Part shown: one piece after another, positions 1-7,766 of the stretch | How positions within the stretch are numbered: position 1 is the stretch's first letter | Layout of the letters: each line of letters starts with the position of its first letter | Assembly: GCA_934754975.1 (NCBI GenBank) | Contig: CAKVKI010000005.1 | Location: forward strand, 1-26,998 | Origin: an uncultured Alistipes sp. | GTDB lineage: Bacteria; Bacteroidota; Bacteroidia; Bacteroidales; Rikenellaceae | Length of the DNA: 26,998 bases | Reading direction: 5' to 3' | Translations under genes and position numbers: made by a program | Notes under the pieces: generated by a model | What the model was told of the DNA's origin: nothing | Seen by the model: only the letters and a program-made list of their open reading frames with translations | Database searches by the model: none

Positions 1-521
1 TCGAATTTATCCCGGAGCGAAACATCCTCCCCGCCCACTGCGGGGAAGGTTTTCGTCGCCAGTTCGTAACCGTTCGTGACGCCCAGATTCCGGACGCCCA
101 GATCATGCAACGCCTGCCGCGAACGGACGATGCCGTACTCCTCGTGATCGGCGCCCATCCAGACCGCGACTCCGGTTTCGCCCTTTTTCAAAGCCCGGTG
201 CGTCAGGCCCGCCACCGATTGCAATAGCAGATGGTGCTGCAGGCCGCGCGTATGGTCGTGCAGGCCCAGATCATTCTTATCACCCTGATACAGCACGCCG
301 CGGGCGTCCCAATAATACTTGGGAATGTTCCCGACGTGCGGCAGCCAGTCGGCCGTCACGTCGCCGGTCAGCTCCTCCGGCGGCGTGGGAGGCGGGTTTT
401 CACCCGGCCCCTCCCCTCCGGGGTCGTCGGCGGGGTCGCTGCCGCATGCCGCGGCGAGAGCCAGCGCGGCGAACAGCAGCAGCGATCTTCTGATTATGCG
501 TCTATAAATCATAAGTCTCAT
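1..521 (-). CDS. GxGYxYP_N-like lipoprotein, C-terminus cut by window edge
   Basis: Only the first 173 residues are inside the window. The chosen ATG (519-521) overlaps the TGA of the upstream GH92 gene as ATGA, which suggests translational coupling; an ATG three codons later is also possible. The N-terminus has arginines, a hydrophobic stretch and a lipobox ending in ALAAAC, with Cys26 as the lipidated residue, followed by a Gly/Pro/Glu-rich linker to about residue 55. The body carries LLLQSVAGLTHRA, then VAVWMGADHEEYGIV and ALHDLGV. The same blocks occur in the gene at the right edge of the window. The QSVAGLTHR block resembles the SLQGLVNR block of the three GxGYxYP proteins in this operon, so I infer a distant member of that superfamily. 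The function is unknown and a glycan-active role is inferred from context. The protein is probably anchored in the outer membrane. Confidence 0.75.
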   Translation of the reverse strand, partial: MRLMIYRRIIRRSLLLFAALALAAACGSDPADDPGGEGPGENPPPTPPEELTGDVTADWLPHVGNIPKYYWDARGVLYQGDKNDLGLHDHTRGLQHHLLLQSVAGLTHRALKKGETGVAVWMGADHEEYGIVRSRQALHDLGVRNLGVTNGYELATKTFPAVGGEDVSLRDKF

Positions 522-3500
522 TTATAATCTTTAACACCCCACTTCGTATTGGGCTTCGGCCCCATAACCAGCTCCAGTTTGCCGCCCTTGAGCAGTTCTT
601 CGGCCGGGAACCAGAACGAATCCAGCGGTTTGCCGTTGAGCGTGGCTTTCTGCACGTAAACATTCCTGCGCGAAGTGTTTTTAGCTTCGATGGTGAAGGT
701 CTCGCCGCGGCCGAAGCGTTTGCCAAGGTCGATCACGATTTTTTCGTAGATCGGGCTGCCGATTTCATAGATCGGGTTCGACCGCGCTCCGCCGTCGGTC
801 TGGAAGAGTCCCATCGCCGTCATCACGAACCATGCGCTCATCTGCCCCTGGTCCTCGTCGCCGAGGTAGGCGTTCGCCGCGCCGATGTTGTAGTAGCGTT
901 CGGCGATCGAGCGGCTCCACCGCTGCGTCAGCCACGGTTTGCCGACCCAGTTGAAGAGGTAGGCGAAGTGCATCGACTGCTGATTGCCCTGCACCACCGG
1001 ATAGTCCCAGTACTGGTCGTTGGGAGCGTTGTAACGCCATGGCTCGCTGGCCTCGAAACCCCATTGCAGACGCTCCGCAAACTTGTTGCGGCCGATAATA
1101 TCGGCCAGCGCGGGAACGTCCTGCGGCACGAAGAAGGTGAGCTGCCAGGCATTGCCCTCGACATATTCGACATGCGCGCCCGAGGCGAACGGATCGAAGC
1201 CGTCCACGAACCGCCCGGTCGTATCGCGCATATGGGCGAAACCGTTCGCCGGATTGACGGCGTTGCGCCACCAGTAACCGCGGTCGTTGTAGATTTCGTA
1301 CCGTTCCCGGTCGCCGAGCGACTTGGCGAACTGGCCGACGGTCCAGTTGTCGAAGCTGTATTCCATCGTATTGGAGAAGATACCCAGTTCGTAGGGTACG
1401 TATTTGTACTTCAGGAACGGCACCATATCGCGGTTGCCCACATATCCGCCAGCCAGCCGGCGCGGCGCGCAGTTCTCCATCACGTCGAAGGCGGCCGTCA
1501 TCTTCTGCGTATCGAGCGGACGGATGCCCATCTGGTAGGCCGCCACCATCATCGGAATTTCATGCTCGGCGACCATCACGTTGATATATTTCATGCCGCC
1601 CGCGCCCTTCGACAGCCATCCGAGGGCGTCGTACATCGCCAGCTGCGAATTGACCCAGCGTTTGCTCCACTCCGGGGTCACGAGGTTCCAGTACTGGTTC
1701 AGGTTCCAGAACGAGTTCCAGAAAGCGTCGCCGCCCAGCGTACAGTCGTCCGGATCGTCCAGCTGGCGGGTGACGAAGTCGGCCGAAACCCACTCGCCGT
1801 TCACATCGCTGTAGATCGAGCGGCTGCAGACCGAACGGTAGACGTTCGTGTAGAACTTGACCTTCTCGTTCCGGTCGTCGGCGGTAATCAGCGTGCGGCC
1901 GATGATGTCGTTCCACGTCTGCCTGTTGTTGCGGCACACGGCGTCAAAGTCCCAGCCGAAAGGCTCGGAAATCTCGGTGCGGAGGTTGAGCGCCGAGTTC
2001 TTGAAGCCCACATACGAAATGCCCGAACGGGCCTTCACGACGTTGTCCTTCCGCACGTCGAATTCCACGAAGGCGCCCGCTTCGCGCACATCGTCGCCCC
2101 GGATGACGCCGCCGTCCTGCACCTGTTTTTCGACCCAGCCGCCGTAACCGACGATCGGTCGGTCGAATTCGATGGTGAAATAGACCGTGTATTCCTGATC
2201 GGAGTCACCGTAGTAAATATCGTGCGAGAACTGGTGGCTGAAGCCCTGAATCGTATAATCGTCGAGTTTGCGAATCTCGAAATTCTTAATATCGTAATCG
2301 AACTCGCCCTGTACGCGCATATCGATCATCACGCGGCCGTTGCCGCGGTCCTTCGGGAAGGTATAGCGCTGGAAGCCGCAGCGCGTGGTTCCGGTCGCTT
2401 CGAGGCCGATGTCGTAATCGGTCAGGCGTACGCTGTACTTACCGATCGGAGCTTTCTCCGAACGCTTGTCGATGCGCGAGCGGTAGCCGCTGTCGGGATT
2501 CCACTGGTCGCCGACCCATGTCTGCAAAGGTCCGTTCACGGGCAACATGCCCAGACCGGCCATCGACCAGCAGTGGATGTGGCTGATGGCGCCGAGGTTT
2601 TCGAACGTCGGCTGATAGCCGGCCTGCCACCCGCCGTTCTGATTGTCGGGGGCCATCTTCACCATGCCGAAGGGCATCCACGGTCCTGGGGCGATCATCC
2701 AGCGCGAATGGGCTGTTCCGATCCACGTATCGACGTAATCGGCCGGAGTCTGCAGCGGCTGCAAGGAGCGGATCACCGTTCCCTCCCGGACCGTCCTGCC
2801 GTCCACGAGTACTTTGTATACGCTCTCGGTCCGCTCCTCGGCGTAAGGCATCAGCACCTCGAAATTATAGGTGCCGGTCTCGGCCCTCTTTCTGAAAACA
2901 GTCTTGCCGTCGAGCTGTACCGCAATGACCGGTTCACCGGAGAGCTGCTCCACCTGCACCAGCAGCGGCTGGTAATCGGCGCCGTCCCCGCGGATGCGGT
3001 AGTCCGCCGCTTCGACCTTATTGACGAAGGCTTTTTTCGGAACGGTAATTTTCGCTCCGGCAGGAGCCGCCATCTCCACATTGTCGAACATAATCCACGA
3101 CCCTTCCAGTACATAGATCTTCACCGTATTGCCGCCCTCGCGGATCATGCCGGGTTCCACGGGTATTTCGAGCGCCAGCGGAGTGCATTTGCTCCAGTCG
3201 CCCAGAATCGGCAGCGTATCGACCAGCGGCTGGTCGTACAGCGGCGCCTTCTGCGTGCGGACGTCGTACCCCTCGGCCGAAAGCTGAAGCTTGTAGTCCT
3301 GCTCGTTGATGCTTACCTTGACCAGCGGCAGGAACTCCTTGGCATAGTCCAGCAGGTTCACGACGAGTTTCCACTCCCCGGCGGCGGGCAGCGCGTCCAC
3401 CCCGAAGTCGATGTTCAGCTGGTGGGTATGCCATCCCGAGGTCGGCCAGCTGCCGCCCCACGTATCGACCGGTCCCGGCAGTACGTACGGAAACGCATGG

Positions 3501-3847
3501 CGGGCATCGTCGGCGCCGATGACGAAGTTTTTGTCCTCGAACCCGAAATCATGGGCGAGAAACTGCCGGAAGCCGTCCGGCCCCAGTGCCAGGTCGGCGG
3601 ACGAGCCGTCCTTCTTTCCGATGCTCCACACCACCCTGCCGCCGCCGGGCAGCGGCGTATCGGTAATCGTCGAGGTGTTAAGCACCCTTTTGGCGGCCAT
3701 CCGCTGTTTGGCGATCGCCGCGAGGTCTACGGCCGCCTCGGGCTTGCTAGGCTCCTGGTCGAGACCCTCGCCGCCCTTTTCCTGGGCCGGCAGGCCCGCC
3801 GCCATCAGCAGGGCGAGCCCCGTCGTTATGATCCATTTTTTCTTCAT
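518..3847 (-). CDS. GH92 family glycosidase (alpha-mannosidase-like) with an extra N-terminal binding-type region
   Basis: At 1109 residues this is longer than the usual 700-800 of GH92, a family of calcium-dependent, inverting exo-alpha-mannosidases. A type I signal peptide (about 1-22, no lipobox Cys) points to the periplasm. Residues about 60-265 form a beta-rich region with WSIGKKDGSSADL near 74; this resembles polysaccharide lyase family 4 domain III, a carbohydrate-binding type fold, but that call is tentative. GH92 starts near 370 with YVDTWIG and PFGMVKMAPD. The expected catalytic acid lies in EGNAWQ (Glu897) and the expected base in GDEDQGQMSAW (Asp997/Asp999). The family signature HGNEPSHH is changed to QGNQQSMH (953-960), so linkage or sugar specificity may differ from standard GH92 enzymes. 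The gene is next to last of the visible operon, preceded by a strong hairpin and overlapping the next gene by 4 nt. Confidence 0.93.
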   Translation of the reverse strand: MKKKWIITTGLALLMAAGLPAQEKGGEGLDQEPSKPEAAVDLAAIAKQRMAAKRVLNTSTITDTPLPGGGRVVWSIGKKDGSSADLALGPDGFRQFLAHDFGFEDKNFVIGADDARHAFPYVLPGPVDTWGGSWPTSGWHTHQLNIDFGVDALPAAGEWKLVVNLLDYAKEFLPLVKVSINEQDYKLQLSAEGYDVRTQKAPLYDQPLVDTLPILGDWSKCTPLALEIPVEPGMIREGGNTVKIYVLEGSWIMFDNVEMAAPAGAKITVPKKAFVNKVEAADYRIRGDGADYQPLLVQVEQLSGEPVIAVQLDGKTVFRKRAETGTYNFEVLMPYAEERTESVYKVLVDGRTVREGTVIRSLQPLQTPADYVDTWIGTAHSRWMIAPGPWMPFGMVKMAPDNQNGGWQAGYQPTFENLGAISHIHCWSMAGLGMLPVNGPLQTWVGDQWNPDSGYRSRIDKRSEKAPIGKYSVRLTDYDIGLEATGTTRCGFQRYTFPKDRGNGRVMIDMRVQGEFDYDIKNFEIRKLDDYTIQGFSHQFSHDIYYGDSDQEYTVYFTIEFDRPIVGYGGWVEKQVQDGGVIRGDDVREAGAFVEFDVRKDNVVKARSGISYVGFKNSALNLRTEISEPFGWDFDAVCRNNRQTWNDIIGRTLITADDRNEKVKFYTNVYRSVCSRSIYSDVNGEWVSADFVTRQLDDPDDCTLGGDAFWNSFWNLNQYWNLVTPEWSKRWVNSQLAMYDALGWLSKGAGGMKYINVMVAEHEIPMMVAAYQMGIRPLDTQKMTAAFDVMENCAPRRLAGGYVGNRDMVPFLKYKYVPYELGIFSNTMEYSFDNWTVGQFAKSLGDRERYEIYNDRGYWWRNAVNPANGFAHMRDTTGRFVDGFDPFASGAHVEYVEGNAWQLTFFVPQDVPALADIIGRNKFAERLQWGFEASEPWRYNAPNDQYWDYPVVQGNQQSMHFAYLFNWVGKPWLTQRWSRSIAERYYNIGAANAYLGDEDQGQMSAWFVMTAMGLFQTDGGARSNPIYEIGSPIYEKIVIDLGKRFGRGETFTIEAKNTSRRNVYVQKATLNGKPLDSFWFPAEELLKGGKLELVMGPKPNTKWGVKDYK

Positions 3848-3877
3848 ATCGTCAGATTTTCAGTTTATTTCGTTTCA

Positions 3878-3918
3878 TTTCGTCCTGCGGGCCGGCGGTT
3901 CCGGCCCGCAGGACGAAA
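3878..3918 (-). promoter_or_regulatory. Perfect 18-bp intercistronic hairpin
   Basis: The left arm TTTCGTCCTGCGGGCCGG (3878-3895) is exactly complementary to the right arm at 3901-3918, with a 5-nt loop. In the mRNA it begins 4 nt after the stop codon of the 809-residue lipoprotein and ends 30 nt before the GH92 start. An A-rich stretch, not a U-tract, follows in the transcript, so it is not a classic intrinsic terminator. It could act as a 3'-end stabiliser or processing site, or as a partial terminator that sets a step in expression between the lipoprotein genes and the GH92 gene. Confidence 0.85.
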
Positions 3919-3922
3919 CGCA

Positions 3923-6352
3923 TTAGAATTTGCGCGCGGCGCGCACGTAATAGTACGGATCGAGTTTGTTGTACCATCCCGAAGCTCCGGCGGGCGTGAA
4001 ACTCTGGAAGCGAGCCTGATTCAGACCGTTGTCCAACTCGCGGTTCGACTGGTTCGAGGAGATGTAGTTGGAACTTCCGTCGGTCGAGTCATAACCGTTC
4101 TGCCCCGCCTCGGGACCGTACTGGTAGACATATCCCGTACCTGCGAACGATTCGCCGCCATGTTTGTCGAACTCGACATTGAGTTCGTTCCGCATGGTAT
4201 AGACCAGGTTGAGCAGTTTGATGGTAGGCAGGTACCAATCGTCGTACCCGACGCCGGTATATTTGTCCGCAGTCACCAGGTCGGCGCACAGCCGGGCGGC
4301 CGAAACGGCCGGGCCGTCGTGGGGCGGATCGTCGCGTACGGGCTCCGACGGATCGTACCCGGCGCCGCGCTCAGCGTCGAAGATCATCTGCGTGCAGACG
4401 TCACCCATGCCGATGGCCATGAATTCCTCGCCGTCGGTTCCGTGGTCGAGATTCTCGTGTCCGAAAGCGGTGCGGCGGTTGTGCAGTACGCCCGCGTTAC
4501 GCTGGGTGCTGTTACCGTGGAAGAGGTTCATACAGATACCGTGCGCCTTGTTCGCGGGATCGAGCCAGACCACGATGCCGCCCTTGAAGTAGTCGCCGAC
4601 CTTCACTTCGTCGATCAGGCTCACCTCGCCGAGCTGCATGTCGAGTCCGCCGCGGACGAGTTTGACGACAACGTCGCCTTCGACGGTCGGCGGAACGGTC
4701 AGCGTAAATTTCGCATTGGCGGCGTCGAGTGCAACCACCTCGTCCACGACGATATTCGGTCCCCCGTCGATAAGCTGCACCCTGTCGCCAGGGGCGAAAG
4801 TCTTCGCACCCGTCTCTGAAGAGGTCGTAAAGACGATCTCATGCACCGAGCCCTTGATAAAGATGTCGTCGGACAGGGTCAGTTGGTCGAGTTCGATCCT
4901 GCTGCTGACCGTGAGAGAGCCCAAGTCCTGCCCGGTCCGCGAAGAGCGGAGCGTGTAGGTCCCGGCGCCGATATCGGCGGGAAGCGTCATCGTATATCCG
5001 GCATTGTCGGAGGAGACCTTCGCCGGAACGACGGCATCGCCCGAAGCGGGCAGCAGTTCGAAGATGTCGTCCGCCTTGACGTTGGTCGCGGCGATGGTCA
5101 CGGTCTGGCCCTGCACGATCGAGAACGAGGGAATCACGACGTTGCCCACCGCATCCACGACCTTCACCTCCGCGACCCGACTGGTCACGGCGCCCCGGAT
5201 CACGCGAATCTCGGCCGTGCCGAAGAAGTCGGTCGGCGGGGTCAGCGTCACGCCCGTTATCGCATCGTCGGCCGACTTCTCGAATACGAAGTCCACCAAC
5301 TGGTCGATACTCTGTTCGGCGCATACGAAACGGATCTTGTCGCCCGGATAGAAACCGACGCCGTTGACCGTAATCGGCTCGTTTACGGGACACTCTTCAA
5401 GAGCAGGGGCCGCATCGGTGATCGTCACCTCCGACACCAGCTCGACCTGCGCCAGTTCGATGGTCGTATTGTCGGTGCGGTTTACGCAGAGCGCATAGGT
5501 TCCGGCCGCGAGCGACGCGGGGATCGTAAAGCGGAAACTCCCTTCGGTCAGCGTCACCTCCTCCATGGCGGTATCGGTCCCATCTTTGCGCAGCAGAAGC
5601 CGGGTATCGGTCGCGGCGATGCCTTCGGCGGCGACTTCGAGGGTCATACCCGGGGTGACCGACACGGCGGGAACCGCGACATCAGTCAGTTCGGGAAGCA
5701 GTTCGCCGATCACGAAATCGGCCAAATCCACGGTAACCACCCCGCGCCTGAGCCGGGCGGTCACACGTCCCGTAACTCCCGTAGGACTCTCGAAACGGAT
5801 CGTTCCGCCGTCTTCGGCGACCTTCGACACAGTCGTTTCCTTCGTGTAGGTCTCGGAGAAATCCGACAGCAGCACCAAATCGCCCGGATAGAAACCGACG
5901 CCGTGGACGGTGATCCAGCTGTCACGGCTGTAAACCTCGTTCGCCGAGACGTCGGCGAGCCTGATCTCATCGCTTACATCGAGTGTGCCGAGGCTGACCG
6001 TCTGCCCGTCCTGGCGCGTCAGCTGCACGGCGTAAGCGCCGACCGGACAGCTCTCCGGAACGGTGAAGGTCACCCCCGTAAGCAGTTCGTCCACCGACAC
6101 GCCGCCGGGCGTCACATCGCCGCCCGATGCGGGCTGCAGCACCAGTTCGGTGTCCTTTTCGTTAAAACCGATTCCCGGAATCGTGAGCGTCATCCCCGGC
6201 GTGACAGACACTTCGGGAATCATGACGTTGGTCAGGTCCGTAACCGTGAAGGGAACGTGCGGCGGCAGAAGATCCGCATCGTTATCGTCGCATGCGGCAA
6301 AGACCAACGCCGGCAGGACGAATGTCAATGCCATTTTAAACAGTTTTTTCAT
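3923..6352 (-). CDS. IPT/TIG-repeat surface lipoprotein with C-terminal DUF1566-like domain
   Basis: This 809-residue protein has a lipoprotein signal (lipobox VFAAC, Cys21) followed by DDND, an acidic start typical of Bacteroidetes surface export. Residues 45-583 are six immunoglobulin-like repeats in an alternating A-B pattern: A at about 45-130, 226-312 and 405-487; B at about 131-218, 313-400 and 488-583. A units carry TPGMTL or a similar block; B units carry GVGFYPGD or FAPGD and end in a RGxV block. Residues about 585-809 match the DUF1566 pattern (C-type-lectin-like fold): GGIVVWLDP, CADL, DDWYLPT, YISSN and a terminal RAARKF. No catalytic motif is seen. Position behind SusCD fits a surface glycan-binding protein that lifts a lectin-like head away from the membrane. 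It is the longer paralogue of the next gene upstream, 12 nt away. Confidence 0.85.
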   Translation of the reverse strand: MKKLFKMALTFVLPALVFAACDDNDADLLPPHVPFTVTDLTNVMIPEVSVTPGMTLTIPGIGFNEKDTELVLQPASGGDVTPGGVSVDELLTGVTFTVPESCPVGAYAVQLTRQDGQTVSLGTLDVSDEIRLADVSANEVYSRDSWITVHGVGFYPGDLVLLSDFSETYTKETTVSKVAEDGGTIRFESPTGVTGRVTARLRRGVVTVDLADFVIGELLPELTDVAVPAVSVTPGMTLEVAAEGIAATDTRLLLRKDGTDTAMEEVTLTEGSFRFTIPASLAAGTYALCVNRTDNTTIELAQVELVSEVTITDAAPALEECPVNEPITVNGVGFYPGDKIRFVCAEQSIDQLVDFVFEKSADDAITGVTLTPPTDFFGTAEIRVIRGAVTSRVAEVKVVDAVGNVVIPSFSIVQGQTVTIAATNVKADDIFELLPASGDAVVPAKVSSDNAGYTMTLPADIGAGTYTLRSSRTGQDLGSLTVSSRIELDQLTLSDDIFIKGSVHEIVFTTSSETGAKTFAPGDRVQLIDGGPNIVVDEVVALDAANAKFTLTVPPTVEGDVVVKLVRGGLDMQLGEVSLIDEVKVGDYFKGGIVVWLDPANKAHGICMNLFHGNSTQRNAGVLHNRRTAFGHENLDHGTDGEEFMAIGMGDVCTQMIFDAERGAGYDPSEPVRDDPPHDGPAVSAARLCADLVTADKYTGVGYDDWYLPTIKLLNLVYTMRNELNVEFDKHGGESFAGTGYVYQYGPEAGQNGYDSTDGSSNYISSNQSNRELDNGLNQARFQSFTPAGASGWYNKLDPYYYVRAARKF

Positions 6353-6364
6353 AATCCTGCGTTT

Positions 6365-7744
6365 TTACTTTTTTTCATACCCGAATTTGCGCACCAGCCG
6401 GAATGCGAAGTCCGGCGCCTGTATCATGTACGAAGTAACGTGATCGCTCTCGACGAATTCGCCTCCGCTCTCTTCGGCGGGAGTCGGACGGAACACGATC
6501 AGCTTCATGTTGTAATAGAGGTCGGGATTGCTGTCCACGTTCGATGAGGTCGTACTCATTCCGTCGCCGTAGCCCCAGCAGTTCTGGCCCTTGAACGGCT
6601 CGTATTCGTAGACATACTTGCTGCCCGGCAGCGGTTCGCCGCCCAGCGAATCGCACTTTTCGTTCAGCTCGTCGCGCATGTACAGAATCCTGCGCAGCGT
6701 CTCGAACGAGGGGACGAACCAGTCTTCGTAGGTTTGGCCGTCGAGTCCCACCAGCTTGTAGTTCCGGGCCATATAGGGAATCGAAGGCAGCGCGTTGGTA
6801 CCGTTGTAATCGCGGTGATGGATAGCGGCGGGATCACGGCCCTGCTTAACCTCGAAATCATAAAATTTCTTGGTATTCACGTCGCCCTTGCCGATAGCGT
6901 ACGCCTCGGTTTTCTCAGTGCCGTTGGACTGTCCCGCCAGGTACTCGGAGCCCATCGGCAGGCGTTTGTTGTCGCTGTTGTCGGTGCGCTGGGTCGTGGC
7001 GCCGTTGAAGATGTTCATACAGATGCCGCTGAGCGCCTTTTCGGGGTCGAACCAGATGATGATACCGCCCTCGTAATAGTCTCCGACCTTGATGTCGAGA
7101 ATTTCGAGGTCCTGCAAATACGACACCGTCGCGCCCCGGAGCAGGTAGGTCCTGGCCTCGCCCAGATACTCTTCGGGCGTCTTGTACGAAAGCCGGTAGG
7201 GCGAGCGCCAATCGACGCTGGCGGCCAGTTTGAAGACCTTGGAAGTCTGCTTGTCGATCAGTATGATCGAATCGCCCGGGCAGAACTGCGAACGGCCTCG
7301 TTCGTCGGCAAGCAGCTCCACGCCGCCTTCGAGCGAGGTTTTCTCGTCGCCCTCCAGTTTGTCGATGACGATCTGCGAGTGTACCGAAATCCGGCCCAGA
7401 TCGTGACTCTGTCCGTCGTAGCGGTAGAGCATCAGGTTATAGTCGCCGACCGGAATATTCTCGGGAATGGTCAGCGAGTAACTGTATGCACCGGCGGACG
7501 CTTTGGCGGGCCGGTAATCGAATCCTCCGGCCACGGGTTTCAGCACCACGGAATCGAGACTGCTGAAGCCGCGGCCCGTGATCTCGACATTCTGCCCCTG
7601 GGCGAACTGGTAGAAACCGGGCACGGAGACCTCCTTCAGCGGAGCGAAATTGTTCTCGATATCCGTATTCTCCGGGTCGCTGCACGACCAGATCATCCCG
7701 GCGAAGAGAACCGCCAAAATCGGGAGATATATACGTTTGTTCAT
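6365..7744 (-). CDS. Shorter IPT/TIG lipoprotein with C-terminal DUF1566-like domain
   Basis: At 459 residues this is a reduced version of the neighbouring 809-residue protein. The lipobox is MIWSC (Cys21), followed by SDPENTD. It holds a single A unit (about 38-125, with FAQGQNVEITGRGF) and a single B unit (about 126-219, with FCPGDSI and LLRGATV). A DUF1566-like domain follows at about 220-455: GGIIIWFDP, ICMNIFNGATTQR, EDWFVPS and a terminal FRLVRKF. The CMN.F.G..TQR segment is shared with the paralogue and gives a direct sign of common origin. It is probably a second surface glycan-binding protein for the same substrate. It lies 22 nt downstream of a GxGYxYP gene and 12 nt upstream of the longer paralogue, in one operon. 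Confidence 0.84.
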   Translation of the reverse strand: MNKRIYLPILAVLFAGMIWSCSDPENTDIENNFAPLKEVSVPGFYQFAQGQNVEITGRGFSSLDSVVLKPVAGGFDYRPAKASAGAYSYSLTIPENIPVGDYNLMLYRYDGQSHDLGRISVHSQIVIDKLEGDEKTSLEGGVELLADERGRSQFCPGDSIILIDKQTSKVFKLAASVDWRSPYRLSYKTPEEYLGEARTYLLRGATVSYLQDLEILDIKVGDYYEGGIIIWFDPEKALSGICMNIFNGATTQRTDNSDNKRLPMGSEYLAGQSNGTEKTEAYAIGKGDVNTKKFYDFEVKQGRDPAAIHHRDYNGTNALPSIPYMARNYKLVGLDGQTYEDWFVPSFETLRRILYMRDELNEKCDSLGGEPLPGSKYVYEYEPFKGQNCWGYGDGMSTTSSNVDSNPDLYYNMKLIVFRPTPAEESGGEFVESDHVTSYMIQAPDFAFRLVRKFGYEKK

Positions 7745-7766
7745 AGCTCAAAAGTTTATGGGTTTT

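Noticed and set aside
231..527. A 98-codon plus-strand frame at the left edge
   Set aside because: It is antisense to the lipoprotein gene that overlaps the GH92 stop codon, and its residues do not form a plausible protein.
968..4819. A 1283-codon plus-strand open frame, and similar long antisense frames at 4841-6547, 15301-18165 and 24164-26890 (minus)
   Set aside because: They are opposite GC-rich genes with clear homology. Their composition is rich in Arg, His, Val and Ala with no domain, signal or start context, as expected from third-position GC bias.
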